Assembly: GCA_958296175.1 (NCBI GenBank)
Contig: OY282448.1
Coordinates: 1,550,472-1,614,471 of the forward strand
Direction of reading: 5' to 3'
Source of the DNA: an uncultured Chloroflexota bacterium
GTDB lineage: Bacteria > Chloroflexota > UBA11872
Length of the DNA: 64,000 nucleotides
The first letter of the stretch is position 1. Each line of letters starts with the position of its first letter. Below are positions 25,034 through 34,210 of the stretch, piece after piece. Below the pieces are notes generated by a model. It was not told where the DNA came from and did not search any database. It saw only the letters and a program-made list of their open reading frames with translations. Made by a program: the position numbers and the translations under genes.

Positions 25034-27222
25034 CGCGCGTGCTCGGCCGCGTGCTGGCCAGCCGCTTCCGCATTTCCACGCAGCTGCAAGCCGGCATCTG
25101 GGGCGCGGTGGCGCTCACCATGGCCGCCGCGCTGGTGGGCTGGTTTTCGTTCAACCGGGTGGGCGACGAACAGAACCGCGTGAACGAAGGCAGCGTGCCC
25201 GAAATGGCTGCCGCCTTCGGCGTGGCCGATTACTCGGGGACGCTGGTGGCGGCCGGGCCGCAACTGACCACCGCCGAGTCGCCGGCGGAGGTCGCCCTCG
25301 TCGCCTCCAGCATCGCCCAGGCGCACCGCGACTTCGAGGCGCGGCTGGCCGTGCTGGAACGCAGCGGCACAGGCGACGAGCGCGTGCAACGCCTGCGCGC
25401 GTTGGCCGACTCGCTGATTGCCAACATCCAGGCCATCGAGACCGACATGGCCAAGTTCTTCCAGCTCGACGCCCGCACCCAGGCGCTGCGAACCGAGCTG
25501 GCCGAGCTGCGCAGCGATCTGAACAACGTGGTAGTCCCGGCCCTGGACGACCAGTTCTTCTACACCATGACCGGCTACCGCGAGCTGGGCGAACCGCGCG
25601 TGCGGCGCGCGGACCACTTCACCGAGACCGAGTTCGGCCGCTACCGCCGGCTGGCCGAAATGCAGTCGGACGCCAGCATCGCCGAACAGCTGCTGTCCGG
25701 CGCCTTCACCCTCTCGGAAGCCGCATTGATCGAATCGCTGCGCGAGCGGTTCGAGGCCGCGGTCGGGCGCATCCAGCGCAACCTCTCGGGGCTGCGCACG
25801 GCCGAGCTGCGCGATGAGGTTGCGCCCGTGTTCGACCGCCTGTTCGATCTGGGCACCGGCGAACAAAACGGCTTCGACGTGCTGGAACAGGAACTGCGGC
25901 TCGCCGAACGGCAGCGCGAACTGCTGGCCAGCAACCGCGGCATTGCCGTCGATCTGCTGGCCGAAGTCAACAGCCTGGTCACGTCGGCGCAGGACGGCGT
26001 GCAGGAAGCCACGGGCGCGTCCACCCAGGCAATTCTGACCGGGCGCATCCTGCTGCTGGCCATCAGCGTCATCAGCATCACCGGCGCGGTGCTCATCGCC
26101 TGGCTGTTCATCGGCCGCGTCCTGTCCAGCCGCCTGCAGCGGCTGTCCGATTGGATGCGCCGCCTGGCCGGTGGAGACCTGGAAACCCAGATCCAGATTG
26201 GCGGCCGCGACGAGATTTCGGACATGGCCGCCGCCCTGGAAGTGTTCCGCCGCCACGCGCTGGAAATTCAGCGCCTGAACCTGGTGGAAAAACTGGCCGA
26301 AGAGCTGCAAGGCAAGAACGACCAGCTCGAACGCGTGCTGGCCGACCTGCAACTGGCGCAAGACCGCATCGTCACGCAGCAGAAACTGGCCGCGCTCGGC
26401 GAGCTGACCGCAGGCGTGGCGCACGAAATCCGCAACCCCCTCAACTTCGTCAAGAACTTCTCCGAAAGCTCGGAAGAACTGCTGGAAGAAATGAACGAAC
26501 TTCTGGAAGAAAGCGGCGAAAAGATGAGTGCCGACGACCGCGAGTACGTCCAGGAAATCTCATCGGACCTCAACGAGAATCTGAAGCGCATCCTCTCGCA
26601 CTGCGAACGCGCCAACCGCATCGTGCACGACATGCTGATGATGGGGCGAGACTCGGGCGAGCGGCAGATGTCCAGCATCAACAACCTGCTGGACGAGCAC
26701 TCCCGGCTGGCCTATCACAGCGCGCGCGCCTCCGACCCGGACTTCCAGCTCGACCTCCAGTACGACTTCGATGACGACGTAGGCGAACTAGAGGTCGTGC
26801 CGCAAGACCTGGGCCGCGTGTTCCTGAATATCGTCAGCAACGCCTGCTACGCCACCGACGAACGACGGCGCGCCGCCGAGGAAGCCGGCGAGTCCTACGC
26901 CCCCACCCTCAAGCTGAGCTCGCGGCGCATCGACGAAGGCATCGAGATTCGCATCAAGGACAACGGCACCGGTATGCCGGATCACGTGGTGGAAAAAATC
27001 TTCAACCCCTTCTTCACCACCAAGCCCACCGACCGCGGCACGGGGCTGGGGCTGGCCATGTCCAGCGACATCATTCGCCAGCACGGGGGCTCGATCCACG
27101 TGGACACCGAGACCGGCGAGTACACCGAGATGCTGATTCTGCTGCCGCTGACCCCGCCCGAGGCGTCGGCCGAAGACGCCGCCGTCGGCGAACTGAGCCC
27201 GGAAGCGGCGCCGGCGACCTAA
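25030..27222 (+). CDS. Membrane histidine kinase with HAMP domain
   Basis: A 730-residue protein. TM1 is about residues 18-41, followed by a long helical extracytoplasmic region (42-337), TM2 338-362, a HAMP domain, then a coiled coil. The phospho-acceptor His465 is in ELTAGVAHEIRNPLNFVKNF. The ATPase domain has NIVSNACYAT, RIKDNGTGMP and FFTTKPTDRGTGLGLAMS. The start overlaps the lipoprotein stop (ATGA). It probably receives the ligand state of the upstream lipoprotein and phosphorylates the receiver of the operon's PP2C phosphatase. Confidence 0.92.
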   Translation: MTRVLGRVLASRFRISTQLQAGIWGAVALTMAAALVGWFSFNRVGDEQNRVNEGSVPEMAAAFGVADYSGTLVAAGPQLTTAESPAEVALVASSIAQAHRDFEARLAVLERSGTGDERVQRLRALADSLIANIQAIETDMAKFFQLDARTQALRTELAELRSDLNNVVVPALDDQFFYTMTGYRELGEPRVRRADHFTETEFGRYRRLAEMQSDASIAEQLLSGAFTLSEAALIESLRERFEAAVGRIQRNLSGLRTAELRDEVAPVFDRLFDLGTGEQNGFDVLEQELRLAERQRELLASNRGIAVDLLAEVNSLVTSAQDGVQEATGASTQAILTGRILLLAISVISITGAVLIAWLFIGRVLSSRLQRLSDWMRRLAGGDLETQIQIGGRDEISDMAAALEVFRRHALEIQRLNLVEKLAEELQGKNDQLERVLADLQLAQDRIVTQQKLAALGELTAGVAHEIRNPLNFVKNFSESSEELLEEMNELLEESGEKMSADDREYVQEISSDLNENLKRILSHCERANRIVHDMLMMGRDSGERQMSSINNLLDEHSRLAYHSARASDPDFQLDLQYDFDDDVGELEVVPQDLGRVFLNIVSNACYATDERRRAAEEAGESYAPTLKLSSRRIDEGIEIRIKDNGTGMPDHVVEKIFNPFFTTKPTDRGTGLGLAMSSDIIRQHGGSIHVDTETGEYTEMLILLPLTPPEASAEDAAVGELSPEAAPAT

Positions 27223-27309
27223 GCGCCGGACGCTGCTGGCGGAGGCGCGCGGAGCGTTCGCGCGGCCCTGTGCCGCCGGCAGTCTCCCGAGTGATAGAGC
27301 CGCCCGCCG

Positions 27310-28530
27310 CTATTGCGGCCGGTCGTCTCCCGCGCGGCCCACGTCCGCCGCGCCGTTGTCCGCAGCAGCTCCCCCGTCCGCGGCGTCCACCCGCGCGATC
27401 CAACTCGCGGGGTCGCGGGTTTCGGCCAGCGTGGGCAGCAGCGCGGGGCCGCGCCAGGCGCTGTTCATGAAGCACAGGCCGCGCGCGTCCACGACCTGCT
27501 GCACGAACTGTTCGCCAATCCGATACTGTTCCAGCTTCAGGTCCAGCCCCAGCAGGCGGGTCAGCGCCCGCGAGGCCGGGCCGCGCGCCTGCTCGCGCCC
27601 GCGCATGCGCGCTTCCAGCGTCGGAAAGTTGGGGATGACTGCGCGCCCCGTCACGCGCATCACGTGGTTGCTGTAGCCCTCCATCAGGGTCATCAGCGCC
27701 TGAATGCGCGCCAGCGCGGCCGTCTGGGCGTCGGTCAGGGCCAGGCGCAGCAGCCCGGCGCCGGTCAGGCCGCCGCGGCCGATCCGGTCCCACAGATCCT
27801 GCATCCGCCGCGGCAGCTCCTGCTGCGACTCCAACGCCCGCACGGCGTCGGCCAGATAGGCCTGAACGAGCGCGGCGGTGTATCCCCGCAGCCAGGGCGG
27901 GTCGCCCACTTGGAACTGAAACGCATGCGTGGCCTCGTGCAAGGCCACCCAGAGCCGCAGGTCGCGCGGCGCAGCGCCCGCCGCGTGCGCCGCGCGCGCG
28001 ATGTTCGGTTCCACGAAGTAAACGCCGGCCCCATCCGCGTCGGCGTCCAGCAGCGGAATGTCGTATTGCCCCAGCACGCGGCGGCCCAGATAGCCCAGCA
28101 GCAGCCCAATCTGTCCCGTCACCCCGGCGCGTGCGCCGTGGGCCGCCAGGCGGCCGGCCGCGCCCGCGTGTGTCTGCGTCCGCTGGTAGGCCTCCACCAG
28201 CGGCGCCAGCAGATGTTCGAAGTTGGCCAGGTTGGTCTCGATCCATTCGGCGCGGCCCAGCACCCGCACCGCGTCGGCCTCCAACGACAGATTCCCGCCG
28301 GTGTAGCTGGCGACCTCGGCATAACTGCGCTGCACGATCGCCTGGTACTCCGCCGCCAGCGCAGGCTGCGGCCGCCAGGCCGGCGGCGCTCCAGACACGC
28401 GGCGGGCAATGCGGCCGCTCAGCGGCCAGTTCACCAGCCCGCTGGGCACCGGGCGGCGCGCAGCGCTCACGCCGCCGATGGCGGCCAGCGCAACAGCGCC
28501 CAGCACTATCAAACCTCGCCGTGCCGGCAT
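27310..28530 (-). CDS. Zincin-like metallopeptidase (DUF2342 family)
   Basis: About 406 residues with an N-terminal signal-like helix (GLIVLGAVALAAIGG). The zinc motif HEATH is at about 198-202 within LWVALHEATHAFQFQV, with downstream TLMEGYSNHVM likely giving the third ligand (Glu). This matches the DUF2342 / F420-associated zinc metallopeptidase family, found mainly in Actinobacteria and Chloroflexi. Function and substrate are unknown. A Pro/Ala/Asp-rich tail ends the protein. ATG 28530 was preferred to the GTG three codons upstream. Confidence 0.8.
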   Translation of the reverse strand: MPARRGLIVLGAVALAAIGGVSAARRPVPSGLVNWPLSGRIARRVSGAPPAWRPQPALAAEYQAIVQRSYAEVASYTGGNLSLEADAVRVLGRAEWIETNLANFEHLLAPLVEAYQRTQTHAGAAGRLAAHGARAGVTGQIGLLLGYLGRRVLGQYDIPLLDADADGAGVYFVEPNIARAAHAAGAAPRDLRLWVALHEATHAFQFQVGDPPWLRGYTAALVQAYLADAVRALESQQELPRRMQDLWDRIGRGGLTGAGLLRLALTDAQTAALARIQALMTLMEGYSNHVMRVTGRAVIPNFPTLEARMRGREQARGPASRALTRLLGLDLKLEQYRIGEQFVQQVVDARGLCFMNSAWRGPALLPTLAETRDPASWIARVDAADGGAAADNGAADVGRAGDDRPQ

Positions 28531-28751
28531 CACGCGCACGTTCCTTGGGGGCGGGGGTGGAAAAAATCATGGTAGAGAGCGCCGCCCGTGCGTGTCTACG
28601 CCTGCGCAGCCGTAGAATCCGCGCGGGGCCACAGCGTAGTTCGCCCCACCGTGAGACCGGTGCATACTCCGCTGAAGTGTCAGGCTGCCAACCGACCGGT
28701 GGCTCCTCTGGGCCCGGGCGCAGCCGCCGCGGGCGTTCGGCGCCCGCGGGA

Positions 28752-30176
28752 ATGATGGACGAGCGCGCAGCGCCGCCGCGAGTGAACCGGGCGCAGCCGC
28801 CGCGCGGCGCCGCGGCGGGCACGACGGGCGCGGCCCCGCCGCCGGCGCTCGACACCCGCCGGATTCGCCGGCGTCTGCTCGCGTTGGGCTGGCCGTCCAT
28901 GCTCGAAAACGTGATGCAGAGCGCGCTCTTCATCGTCAACACCGCGCTCGCGGGGCGCATCGGCGCCGAGGCCCTGGCGGGCGCCGGCGCCGCCAACATG
29001 CTGATGTTCCTCAGCTTGGCCTTCTTCTTTGGCCTGGGCGTGGGCGCGCTGGCGTTGACCGCGCGCGCGCACGGGGCGGGCGATCTGGCCGCGGCCCACC
29101 TGGCCGGCCGCCAGGCCCTGATCGGCGGCGCGGCGCTCTCGCTGCTGCCCGTCGTCGTTCTGGGGCTGTTACCTGAGCCGATCTTGCGGCTGGTCGGCGC
29201 CAGCGACGCCGTGGTCGAGACCGCGGCGCCCTATCTGGCCGTCAGCGTGCTGTCCTTGCCGTTCCAAACCGCCGTCGTCATCACCGGGTCCATCATGCGC
29301 GGCTCCGGCGACACGCGCACGCCGATGCTGGGCGCGGCGCTCATGGCCGGTCTGAACCTGGTGCTGGGCGCGGCGCTCGTGTCGGACCTGGTGGTTCCAG
29401 GCGGCCTGGGGCTGACGGGCATTGCCATCGGCATGACCCTGGCGCGCCTGGCGGCGGCCGCGTTCATGCTCGCCGCCATTCTGCGCTCGCGGCTGCGCCC
29501 GTCCATCGCGGGGTCCTACCGCATCGACCTGGACATGCAGCGGCGGCTCTGGCGCGTGTCCGGGCCGGCGGCCGCCGAGTCCACAATCCACATCGGCGGC
29601 ATCCTGGCCTTCAGCATCATCGGCTTGCAGCTTGGCGCCGTGTCGTTCGCGGCCCAGAACGTGGTGGGCGCCATCATGTCCATCGCCTACATGCCGTCGC
29701 TGGGGCTGGGCGTGGCCGCGGCCGCGGCCGTTGGCCAGAGCCTGGGCGCGCGCAATCCGCCGCTGGCCCGCCGCTTCGGCCGCGAAGCCGCCATCGGCGG
29801 CCTGCTGGCCTCCACCCTGGTCGGCGTGGTGGTGGTCCTCATTCCGCGCCAGCTCCTGGCTGTCTTCACGCAGGACCCGGCGGTGATCGACGTCGGCGAG
29901 CCGACGGTGCGCATGACGGGGCTGTTCATGCCGGTCGTCGGCCTGGCCACCACCATCCCGGGCGCCCTGCGCGGCGCGGGCGACACCCGCGCCGTCCTGC
30001 TGTTCTCGGTGCTGGCGCTGTGGGTCGTGCGCGTGCCGCTGGCGCTGGCGCTGGGCCCGTGGGCGGGCCTGGGCCTCATGGGCATGTGGCTGGCGGCCGG
30101 GATCAACTACGTGGTGATGGCCGCCGTGGCCGCGTGGCGGTTTGCGTCGGGCCGCTGGCTGACCATCCGCATATGA
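28752..30176 (+). CDS. MATE-family multidrug/Na+ efflux protein
   Basis: About 474 residues with twelve hydrophobic segments in two homologous halves. Family features include GWPSMLENVMQSALFIVNTA in helix 1, TGSIMRGSGDTRTPM and the matching PGALRGAGDTRAVL in the second half, and SLGLGVAAAAAVGQSLGARN. MATE proteins export organic cations or other drugs in exchange for Na+ or H+. The first about 35 residues are a Pro/Arg-rich cytoplasmic extension. The start is one of two consecutive ATGs. The stop overlaps the start of the ComB-like gene (ATGA). Confidence 0.92.
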   Translation: MMDERAAPPRVNRAQPPRGAAAGTTGAAPPPALDTRRIRRRLLALGWPSMLENVMQSALFIVNTALAGRIGAEALAGAGAANMLMFLSLAFFFGLGVGALALTARAHGAGDLAAAHLAGRQALIGGAALSLLPVVVLGLLPEPILRLVGASDAVVETAAPYLAVSVLSLPFQTAVVITGSIMRGSGDTRTPMLGAALMAGLNLVLGAALVSDLVVPGGLGLTGIAIGMTLARLAAAAFMLAAILRSRLRPSIAGSYRIDLDMQRRLWRVSGPAAAESTIHIGGILAFSIIGLQLGAVSFAAQNVVGAIMSIAYMPSLGLGVAAAAAVGQSLGARNPPLARRFGREAAIGGLLASTLVGVVVVLIPRQLLAVFTQDPAVIDVGEPTVRMTGLFMPVVGLATTIPGALRGAGDTRAVLLFSVLALWVVRVPLALALGPWAGLGLMGMWLAAGINYVVMAAVAAWRFASGRWLTIRI

Positions 30177-30925
30177 GCCTGGTTCGGGTCGCCCTGCTGC
30201 CAGACGCGTTCGAGCCCGCGCCGGACGGCGTGTGCGCGGTGGTGGACGTCATAAGAGCCAGCACCACGCTGGTGGCCATGGCCGAAGCGGGCGCGCGCGC
30301 CATTCACGTGGTGGCCGACCTGGACGAGGCGCGGCGCACCGCCCGCAGCCTCGGCGCGCGCGCGCTGCTGTGCGGCGAACGCGGCGGCCTGCCGCCGCAC
30401 GGGTTCGACCGCGGCAACTCCCCGCGCGAGTTTCCACCCCGCAGCCTGGCCGGCCGCCAGGCGGTGCTCTCCACCACCAACGGCGCGGCCGCCATCGAAC
30501 GCTGGCGCACCACCCGCCGCACCTTTGTAGGCGCGCTGCGCAACGCCGGCGCCGCGGCGCGCCGGCTGCTGGACGAGACCCAGGCCGGCGCCGCGTCGAT
30601 CACCATCGTCTGCGCCGGACGGGACGGCGAGCTGGCGTTGGACGACGTCTACACGGCCGGCGCCATCGTGCGGCGCATCGTCCGCGCCAGACCCGACGCC
30701 GAGCTGGACGAAACCGCCCTCGCCGCGCTGCACGTGCAGCGCGGCTACGCCTCCGCCCGCCAGGCGCTGGAACTATCGACCAGCGGCCAGCTGCTGAAGC
30801 CTGTCGGCCTGTTCGCGGACGTTGCCCATTGCGCCGAGGAAGACGTGTCCATCACCGTCCCCGAAGTCGGGCGCGGCGGCCTGATCCACACCCCGCCCAG
30901 GTCAGAAGGCCGCGCCCGTCCCTGA
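30173..30925 (+). CDS. comB: 2-phosphosulfolactate phosphatase-like (ComB)
   Basis: A 250-residue ComB-family protein: VVDVIRASTTLVAMAEAGA at residues 22-40, LLCGERGGLPPHGFDRGNSP, LSTTNGAAAIERW, VCAGRDGELALDDVYTAGA, and the C-terminal SVTVPE-like segment VSITVPEVGRGG. In archaea ComB dephosphorylates phosphosulfolactate for coenzyme M. Bacterial homologues act in sulfolactate metabolism or are unassigned. No ComA or ComC gene is here. It is translationally coupled to the MATE exporter, which could hint at a shared substrate, though that is inference. Confidence 0.88.
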   Translation: MSLVRVALLPDAFEPAPDGVCAVVDVIRASTTLVAMAEAGARAIHVVADLDEARRTARSLGARALLCGERGGLPPHGFDRGNSPREFPPRSLAGRQAVLSTTNGAAAIERWRTTRRTFVGALRNAGAAARRLLDETQAGAASITIVCAGRDGELALDDVYTAGAIVRRIVRARPDAELDETALAALHVQRGYASARQALELSTSGQLLKPVGLFADVAHCAEEDVSITVPEVGRGGLIHTPPRSEGRARP

Positions 30926-31005
30926 CACGCCGCGCCCAATCCCACTAACGACCTCACGGCTCCGCCGCCGGCCGAGGCGGCGCATGCCGGCGCTTCGGCC
31001 CGCGC

Positions 31006-34000
31006 TCAGGCGCGGACGAGGCGGATGCGCACGGGTTCGCCGTCGAGCGTGGGGGCGGTTTCCGCCGCTTGGGAAGGCGGGGACCCATCGTTCAGCGAGA
31101 CGGCCAGCACCTCGTCGATGATTTCGGCGCCGTGGTCGGCCAGCGTGGACGTCAGGGCGCTGCCGCCGTCGATCCAGAGGCGGATGCGGTCAGACACGTC
31201 CAGGCCGGCGCTGCGGCGCAGGTTTTGGGTGGCGTGGATAATTTCGCGCGCCAGCCCTTCGCGGCGCAGGGCGTCGTCGATCTCCGTACGCACAGCCACA
31301 GTTACTCTGTCCCGTGACGCAACGGCGTACTCTCGACTCCTCGGAACTGCTTCAAACACGAAATCATCGAACTCAAGCTCAACCTTCTCCCAGTCAAGAT
31401 GTAAAACATACTTGTATTCACGATCGTTCATGAATTGAGACCATATCCGTTCATGCTGCTCGGTGTTCTTGGCAAGTTCAGCGGCGACAAGCCGGGATAA
31501 TCTTCCAAGCCTAGGCCCGACGCGTCGAAAGTTGAGCTTTGCTCTGGTCTCGAAGAAATCTATGTCGGATGTAAACCCTGCCTCTTTGACGTTTAACATA
31601 TCTTTGACGTTTAGCTCGTCACAGATATGAGCTTTAAAGCTACATAGACGCTCGATCTCTTCAGGCTCTATTCCGCTCACGTATGCGCTACGCAGGGGTT
31701 GGCGAAGCTTCAGTCCAGCTTCGTTTCTTGCTTGGTGTCCCGCAGCAACAACGACTCGCGCAATATCCATACTCGCTTCGAGTTCTTCATCGCGCAGGCT
31801 GTTGTCTGCCGTCGGCCAGTCCGTCAGGTGCACGCTGGCTGGCGCGTTGGGGTCGGCGCCGCGCACCAGGTTCTGGTAGATGTCTTCGGTCCAGAAGGGC
31901 ATCACCGGCGCCAGCAGGCGCACCAGCGTGGTCAGCAGCTCGTGCAGCGTTTGATAGGCGGCCTGCTTGTCGGCGTCGGCGCTGGACTTCCAGTAACGGC
32001 GGCGCCCGCGGCGCACGTACCAGTTGGAGAGGTCTTCGATGAAGCGGTGGGCGGCGCGCACGCCGCGGTGCACCAGCGACTCCTCCATCGCCTCGGTCAT
32101 GGTGTCGATAAGCCCCTGCAAGCGCGAGAGCGCCCAGCGGTCCAGGTCGGCGCGTTGCTCGACCGGAATGCGCGGCGCCGTGGGGTCGAACCCGTCCAGG
32201 CGCGCGTAAGTCACGAAGAACGAGTAGACGTTCCAGAGCGTCAGCATGCGGCGCTTGACGTCGGTGGCGGGGCCATAGCCGAAGTTGATGTTGTACAGCG
32301 GGTTTTGCCCGGCGTAGAGCCAGCGCATCACGTCCGCGCCCATGCGTTCGGCCGCCTCGCCGAAGTCGATGGCGTTGCCCCAGCTTTTGTGCATGGCGCG
32401 GCCGGTTTCGTCGTTCAGCTTTTCGTAGACGAAGACCGAGCGGTAGGGCGCGCGGTTTTCCAGCGTGACGCTCATGAAGAGCATGGAATAAAACCACAGC
32501 CGAATCTGCTCGCGCATTTCGGTTATGAAGTCGGCGGGATACCAGCGGTGGAACTCCTGGCTGCCTTCCAGATAGCCGAGGGTCGAAAAAGGCACGATGC
32601 CGGCGTCCAGCCAGGCGTCGCCCACGGCCTCCACGCGGCGCACCGGCGCCTCGCAGCCTTCGCAGCGGATGACCACCTGGTCGATCCAGGGGCGGTGCAG
32701 CTCGCGCAGCTGCTCCAGGCCCGAGACCGCGCGTTCTTCCAGGTGGCGCTTGGAGCCGATGACGGTCAGATGGCCGCAGGCCTGGCAGGGATAGAACGGC
32801 AGCGGAAGCCCCCAGTAGCGCCGCCGCGAGATGTTCCAGTCGCCCATGTTGCGCAGCCAGTCGGCCATGCGCGCGCCGGCGTAGTCGGGTGTCCAGCGCA
32901 CGGCGGCGGCGGCGTCCAGCATCGGCTGGCGAATCTCGTCGGCGCGGATGAACCACTCGTCGTCGACCCGAAAGACAAGCTCTTCCTGGCAGCGCCAGCA
33001 GTGGGGGTAGCGGTGCTCGTAGCGGTGCGCCCGCAGCAGCAGCCCGCGCCGCTCCAGGTCGGCAATCACGTCGGCTGCAACCTCGCGCGCATCGCGCCCG
33101 CTCAGCCAGTCGTAGCCGTCCACGTAGACGCCGTTTTCGTCGATGGGCACCAGCACGGGAAGTCCCAGCTCCTGGCCCAGGCGGAAGTCCTCTTCCCCGG
33201 CGCCCGGGGCAATGTGCACGATGCCGGTGCCTTCGTCCGCGCCCACGTCGTCCCAGGGAATCACGCGGTGTTCCACGCCGGCGGCGCCGGGGAGGTGATC
33301 GAAGGGTCCCTCGTAGGTCCAGCCCAGCATGTCGGCGCCCTGGACGCGGCCCACGATGCGCGCGTCGTTCCCCAAGGCTTCCGACACCGTGGCCTCGGCA
33401 AGGACGTAGCGCTGGCCGTCGACCTCGACCTCGGCGTAGGTCAGGTCGGGATCGACGGCCGCCGCCACGTTGGCGGCCAGCGTCCAGGGCGTGGTGGTCC
33501 AGATGAGCAGCCAGGCGTTGGGGCGTCCGTGGATCGGCAGGCGCACGTAGAGCGCGTCGTGCGTAATCTCTTCGTAGGTGTCGATCAGCTCGTGCTGCGA
33601 GAGCGCCGTGCCGCAGCGCGCGCACCAGGGCATGGCGCGCTGCGCCGCTTCGATCCAGCCGCGCTGGTGGCAGCGCCGCAGAAACTGCCAGATGTGCTCG
33701 ATGTTGCCGTCGGCATGGGTGTAGTAGGAGTCGTCCCAGTCCATCCATTGCCCCAGGCGCACCGACTGCGCGGTTTGCACGGCGGCGTAGGTGTCCACGC
33801 GCTCGCGGCAGGCGTCGGCAAAGGCTTCCAGGCCAAAGTCCTCGATGTCGCGCTTGCTCTCGAACCCCAGCTCCTTTTCGACTTCGACCTCCAGCCACAG
33901 GCCCTGGCAGTCGAACCCGTTCTGGTAGCGCTGGTGGTAGCCGCGCATGGCGCGGTAGCGCTGGTACACGTCTTTGTAGGTGCGGCCCCAGGCGTGGTGC

Positions 34001-34206
34001 ACCCCCATGGGATTGTTGGCGGTGATGGGCCCGTCGATGAACGACCAGCGCGGGCCGGCGGCGTTCTTGGCGCGCAGCCGCTCGAACGTCTGGTGCTCCG
34101 CCCAGAAGTCCAGGATGCGCCGTTCCATGGACGGAAAATCCAGCTCGGCCGGCAGCGGCTGGAATGGCGAGGCGGCAGCGGCGTCGGACGGGTCGTCGCG
34201 GTGCAT
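31006..34206 (-). CDS. ileS: Isoleucyl-tRNA synthetase (HHAWG/MHKSWGN type)
   Basis: A 1066-residue class I synthetase with the Ile/Val/Leu architecture. Its HIGH-box equivalent reads NNPMGVHHAWGRTYKD and the KMSKS equivalent RAMHKSWGNAIDF, unlike textbook IleRS. The segment NGFDCQGLWLEVEVEKELG, the editing-domain TTTPWTLAANVA and DEGTGIVHIAPGAGEEDF, and Cys motifs (CARCG, CWRCQ, CQACG) are clear. Identity as IleRS is supported by the upstream T-box with an AUC specifier. It follows alaX by 4 bp. Bases about 31290-31800 are much lower in GC than the rest of the gene. Confidence 0.9.
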   Translation of the reverse strand: MHRDDPSDAAAASPFQPLPAELDFPSMERRILDFWAEHQTFERLRAKNAAGPRWSFIDGPITANNPMGVHHAWGRTYKDVYQRYRAMRGYHQRYQNGFDCQGLWLEVEVEKELGFESKRDIEDFGLEAFADACRERVDTYAAVQTAQSVRLGQWMDWDDSYYTHADGNIEHIWQFLRRCHQRGWIEAAQRAMPWCARCGTALSQHELIDTYEEITHDALYVRLPIHGRPNAWLLIWTTTPWTLAANVAAAVDPDLTYAEVEVDGQRYVLAEATVSEALGNDARIVGRVQGADMLGWTYEGPFDHLPGAAGVEHRVIPWDDVGADEGTGIVHIAPGAGEEDFRLGQELGLPVLVPIDENGVYVDGYDWLSGRDAREVAADVIADLERRGLLLRAHRYEHRYPHCWRCQEELVFRVDDEWFIRADEIRQPMLDAAAAVRWTPDYAGARMADWLRNMGDWNISRRRYWGLPLPFYPCQACGHLTVIGSKRHLEERAVSGLEQLRELHRPWIDQVVIRCEGCEAPVRRVEAVGDAWLDAGIVPFSTLGYLEGSQEFHRWYPADFITEMREQIRLWFYSMLFMSVTLENRAPYRSVFVYEKLNDETGRAMHKSWGNAIDFGEAAERMGADVMRWLYAGQNPLYNINFGYGPATDVKRRMLTLWNVYSFFVTYARLDGFDPTAPRIPVEQRADLDRWALSRLQGLIDTMTEAMEESLVHRGVRAAHRFIEDLSNWYVRRGRRRYWKSSADADKQAAYQTLHELLTTLVRLLAPVMPFWTEDIYQNLVRGADPNAPASVHLTDWPTADNSLRDEELEASMDIARVVVAAGHQARNEAGLKLRQPLRSAYVSGIEPEEIERLCSFKAHICDELNVKDMLNVKEAGFTSDIDFFETRAKLNFRRVGPRLGRLSRLVAAELAKNTEQHERIWSQFMNDREYKYVLHLDWEKVELEFDDFVFEAVPRSREYAVASRDRVTVAVRTEIDDALRREGLAREIIHATQNLRRSAGLDVSDRIRLWIDGGSALTSTLADHGAEIIDEVLAVSLNDGSPPSQAAETAPTLDGEPVRIRLVRA

Positions 34207-34210
34207 GCCG

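Noticed and set aside
20029..27222. amt as the first gene of the signalling operon
   Set aside because: 310 bp with a large hairpin and a possible -10 box separate amt from the STAS gene, so separate transcription is more likely.
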